Position numbers and translations under genes: made by a program. Below are positions 6,652 to 8,125 of a DNA stretch of 8,125 bases, piece after piece. The stretch is taken from positions 1 through 8,125 of the forward strand of contig CALKIA010000183.1 in the NCBI GenBank assembly GCA_937988705.1, given 5' to 3'. The notes below the pieces were generated by a model. It did no database searches and was not told where the DNA came from. It saw only the letters and a program-made list of their open reading frames with translations. The first letter of the stretch is position 1. Every line of letters starts with the position of its first letter. Origin of the DNA: an uncultured Chloroflexota bacterium (lineage in GTDB: Bacteria > Chloroflexota > Anaerolineae > Aggregatilineales > Phototrophicaceae).

Positions 6652-7908
6652 TTACTGGAGCAGATCCTCGAGATCGAACTGAATTTGTTCGACGGCCGTC
6701 GGCACGTCAATGGCGTTCAGGAAGAGCTCATCCAGCGTCGTCCCCATCACGGACTGCATTTCATTCCACTGCGGGATCAAGGGGAGGGCGATAATGGCGT
6801 CAGCCGATTCGCCGAAGGCTTCCATGTAGATGTCGCGGTTGGCGAAGGTTTCGCCGCTCAGGAACAGCTCGCTGTTGAGCACGTTCACGTTGGCCGGGGC
6901 ATCTTCACCACGTTCCACGATCACGCTTTGGGCGGCTTCGTCGGTCAGGAAGTTGATGATCTGGAAGGCTTCTTCCGGATGCGCGCTGCCGCTGGTGATC
7001 GCCAGACCGCTGCCGAAAGCCACCGTACCGCGGTTGACATTGCCCCACACCGGCGCGATATCCCAGTTGATGTCGGGGACGTCACGCAGCGTGGAGATGT
7101 TCCAGAAGCCGGTCATGATCATGGCGACTTTGCCCTGCGCGAACAGCGGATCTGGACTGTTGGTGCCGAGGTCAGCGTAATCTTGCGGCGACGGGGCGAC
7201 GGCATAGGTGTAGACGAGGTCATTGTAGAACTGGAGGGCTTCCTGCACGGCTTCACTGTTGATCACGGGCGCGCCGGTTTCGTCCAGCACCGCGCCGCCA
7301 TTCTGATAAATGAAGCTCATCCACCAGGGCCACCAGCCGCCCGCCGCGAAACCGTACTGCGAGGTTGCGTCGCCATCGGTGATGGTGAGCGCCTGCGCCG
7401 CGGCGAGGAATTCTTCCCATGTCCAGTCGGCGGTCGGATAGCCGATGCCCGCGGCGTCGAACATATCAACGTTGTAGTAGACGATCATCGCGCCGCCGCG
7501 ATCCGGCAGGGCGTACAGGCTGCCTTCATACTGATATTGCAGGTAGTTCGTGCCGAAGCGGGCAGCAAGATCCAGCTCGGCGGCTGTGACCATGTCATTC
7601 AGGGGGAGGAGCTGATCGCGGCTGGAATAGCCGTGAATCGCTTCGGCCAACTGCACGATATCGGGGGCATCGCCGCCCGCCATCATCGTCTGAATACGCT
7701 GATCGTAGTCATCCGGTGTATAGAGGAGTTCAACGGTGATATTCGGGAACGCTTCGTGCGCGAGATCGAGGCGCGCCTGATAGGCTTCCTGATCACCCAA
7801 ACCACCCCACACACTTAAGCGCAGGGTCACGGGTTCTTGCGCCGCTGCGACCGAGACAGAGAGAACCAGAAGACTAATTACCAGCAGTAAAAGGGCTCGA
7901 TTACGCAT
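6652..7908 (-). CDS. Sugar-binding protein of ABC importer (family 1, SBP_bac_1)
   Basis: This 418-residue extracytoplasmic receptor should capture an oligosaccharide and hand it to the two permeases. A signal peptide covers 1-23 (LLLLVISLLVLSVSVAAA, likely cut after AAA). No cysteine follows, so there is no lipobox, unusual for a binding protein of a single-membrane cell. The mature part shows family-1 features: VTLRLSVWGG (27-36), MMAGGDAPDIVQL (75-87), Y-Y-N-VDMFDAAG (144-154) and the hinge-side motif GKVAMIMTGFW (259-269). A cluster of tryptophans (W192, W193, W195, W196) probably stacks on sugar rings. The start ATG has AGAAAGG 8 nt upstream; a nearby ATG within that spacer is out of frame. 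It is the first gene of the operon, just downstream of a strong promoter and LacI-type palindrome, and is followed by hairpins that could raise its level relative to the permeases. The ligand cannot be read from sequence; context suggests a galacto-oligosaccharide. Confidence 0.95.
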   Translation of the reverse strand: MRNRALLLLVISLLVLSVSVAAAQEPVTLRLSVWGGLGDQEAYQARLDLAHEAFPNITVELLYTPDDYDQRIQTMMAGGDAPDIVQLAEAIHGYSSRDQLLPLNDMVTAAELDLAARFGTNYLQYQYEGSLYALPDRGGAMIVYYNVDMFDAAGIGYPTADWTWEEFLAAAQALTITDGDATSQYGFAAGGWWPWWMSFIYQNGGAVLDETGAPVINSEAVQEALQFYNDLVYTYAVAPSPQDYADLGTNSPDPLFAQGKVAMIMTGFWNISTLRDVPDINWDIAPVWGNVNRGTVAFGSGLAITSGSAHPEEAFQIINFLTDEAAQSVIVERGEDAPANVNVLNSELFLSGETFANRDIYMEAFGESADAIIALPLIPQWNEMQSVMGTTLDELFLNAIDVPTAVEQIQFDLEDLLQ

Positions 7909-7916
7909 TGCAACAT

Positions 7917-7923
7917 CCTTTCT
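7917..7923 (-). promoter_or_regulatory. Ribosome binding site of the binding-protein gene
   Basis: AGAAAGG on the minus strand lies 8 nt before ATG 7908. It sets the start and is clearer than the sites of the downstream genes. Confidence 0.75.
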
Positions 7924-7937
7924 AAAATCTCATTAGC

Positions 7938-7969
7938 TCATGAAAGCGGTTTCGAAACCGCTTTCATGA
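7938..7969. promoter_or_regulatory. Perfect 32-bp palindrome, LacI-family-type double operator
   Basis: The stretch is a perfect inverted repeat centred on TTCGAA between 7953 and 7954. Each half contains a LacI-family-like core, GAAAGCGGTTTC (7942-7953) and GAAACCGCTTTC (7954-7965), and each core is itself one base pair off a palindrome with a central CG. Two operators therefore lie back to back. The element directly abuts and shares one base with the -10 box, covering about -7 to +25 of the predicted start. That is a standard place for a repressor to block initiation. The palindrome is seen directly; the LacI-family assignment rests on its resemblance to CcpA/GalR-type sites. Confidence 0.8.
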
Positions 7970-7997
7970 AAATATCATGAGAGCAAAAGGTTGTCAA
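7969..7997 (-). promoter_or_regulatory. Sigma70-type promoter of the operon, extended -10
   Basis: On the minus strand a perfect -35 TTGACA (7997-7992) is followed after exactly 17 bp by TATTTT (7974-7969), four of six matches to the consensus. The preceding TGA gives an extended -10 (TGnTATTTT). The predicted start is near 7962, giving a leader of about 54 nt. Of the promoter candidates I found for any gene in the window, this is the best. Confidence 0.8.
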
Positions 7998-8019
7998 ATG
8001 ATTGCCGCTAACCTTGTGC
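7983..8019. promoter_or_regulatory. Imperfect inverted repeat spanning the -35 region
   Basis: The arms GCAAAAGGTT (7983-7992) and AACCTTGTGC (8010-8019) are complementary at 9 of 10 positions across a 17-base spacer. The centre is near -39 of the predicted start and the -35 hexamer lies between and partly under the arms. It does not resemble the LacI-type palindrome, so it could be the site of a second regulator. A chance inverted repeat cannot be excluded. Confidence 0.4.
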
Positions 8020-8027
8020 AGAATCGC

Positions 8028-8048
8028 AAAACGCCGCGTGGGCGGCGT
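8028..8048 (-). terminator. Possible terminator of a gene beyond the right edge
   Basis: A 7-bp GC-rich stem (ACGCCGC at 8031-8037, GCGGCGT at 8042-8048) closes a 4-base loop. On the minus strand it is followed by TTTT (8031-8028) and then GCG, so the T run is short. It would stop a minus-strand transcript entering from the right and insulate the operon promoter. No such gene is visible in the window. Confidence 0.4.
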
Positions 8049-8074
8049 CGAAAAGTGCAGCACCCCACCACCGG

Positions 8075-8091
8075 CCCCTCCCCGAATTCAG
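8075..8091. repeat. Second copy of the 17-bp CCCCTCCCC repeat
   Basis: CCCCTCCCCGAATTCAG is identical to 6536-6552, but here the sequence after it (TTGAAGGCGGG) no longer pairs with the left arm. It may be a degenerate or variant member of the same dispersed repeat family. The two copies bracket the binding-protein gene and its promoter. Confidence 0.6.
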
Positions 8092-8125
8092 TTGAAGGCG
8101 GGACAGTTTTAATATTGAGCAGCAT

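Larger units (their letters stand above)
7998..8125. other. Gene-free right edge of the window
   Basis: Beyond the promoter I find no convincing coding region. The minus strand stays open from the edge to a TGA just upstream of the -35, but the translation runs through the hairpin repeats and looks non-coding. The stretch holds one arm of the -35 inverted repeat, a possible terminator and a repeat copy. Confidence 0.5.

Noticed and set aside
6685..7818. 377-codon open frame on the plus strand opposite the binding-protein gene
   Set aside because: It is a mirror of a clear family-1 binding protein in GC-rich DNA, rich in His/Arg/Gly/Val with no recognisable fold and no ribosome site.
7931..7966. 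Tiny leader frame ATG-AGC-TAA in the 5' leader of the operon
   Set aside because: It has two codons and no ribosome site, and sits at the edge of the palindrome.
6536..8091. Insertion sequence bounded by the two 17-bp repeats
   Set aside because: The repeats are in the same orientation and enclose a sugar-binding protein and promoter rather than a transposase.
7938..8125. CRISPR array, tRNA or riboswitch in the right-hand non-coding region
   Set aside because: There are no regularly spaced repeats, no cloverleaf, and no aptamer-like conserved core. The structure is explained by the operator, the inverted repeat and the hairpins.

Overview
The window holds one five-gene carbohydrate-utilisation operon on the minus strand (about 7997 down to 1233) and one unrelated gene on the plus strand (116-1168) that converges on it. 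Nothing in the sequence names the organism. The DNA is GC-rich. The operon has the layout used by monoderm bacteria: a secreted glycosidase, a CUT1-type ABC importer and a cytoplasmic glycosidase, with no SusC/SusD pair. An SH3b/M23 protein lies beside it, and GC-rich hairpin repeats sit between genes. Together these suggest a Chloroflexota (Anaerolineae-like) genome; this is inference, held with moderate to low confidence.

Operon, in transcription order (right to left): a sigma70-type promoter (TTGACA, 17 bp, extended -10 TGATATTTT) with a perfect 32-bp LacI-type palindrome placed directly on the start site; a family-1 sugar-binding protein (7908-6652); a 177-bp gap carrying two GC-rich hairpin repeats; a secreted GH30 glycosidase (6474-5083); two MalF/MalG-like permeases (5079-4123 and 4126-3269); and a GH42 beta-galactosidase (3257-1233). 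From GH30 onward the genes are tightly packed (3-nt gap, 4-nt overlap, 11-nt gap), so they are probably one transcript. The model is: GH30 cuts a beta-galactan outside the cell, the binding protein and permeases import the oligosaccharide, and GH42 removes galactose inside. The pairing of GH30 with GH42 points to beta-galactan, possibly the beta-1,6-galactan side chains of type II arabinogalactan. No ATPase and no regulator gene are present, so both must be encoded elsewhere.

The plus-strand gene encodes two SH3b repeats, a proline/threonine hinge and an M23 (LytM-type) metallopeptidase domain with all expected metal and catalytic residues, but no export signal. A strong hairpin at 1179-1208 separates it from the operon and probably stops transcription from both sides. 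The right end (7998-8125) has no gene that I can support. It holds an inverted repeat around the -35, a possible minus-strand terminator, and a second copy of the 17-bp repeat found between the first two operon genes.

The most interesting signals are regulatory: the double LacI-type operator fused to a near-consensus promoter, and a separate 10-bp-arm inverted repeat around the -35. Also notable are the GH30 gene lodged inside the transporter operon, the binding protein with no lipobox, and the intact M23 peptidase with no signal peptide. I see no wholly new system here.
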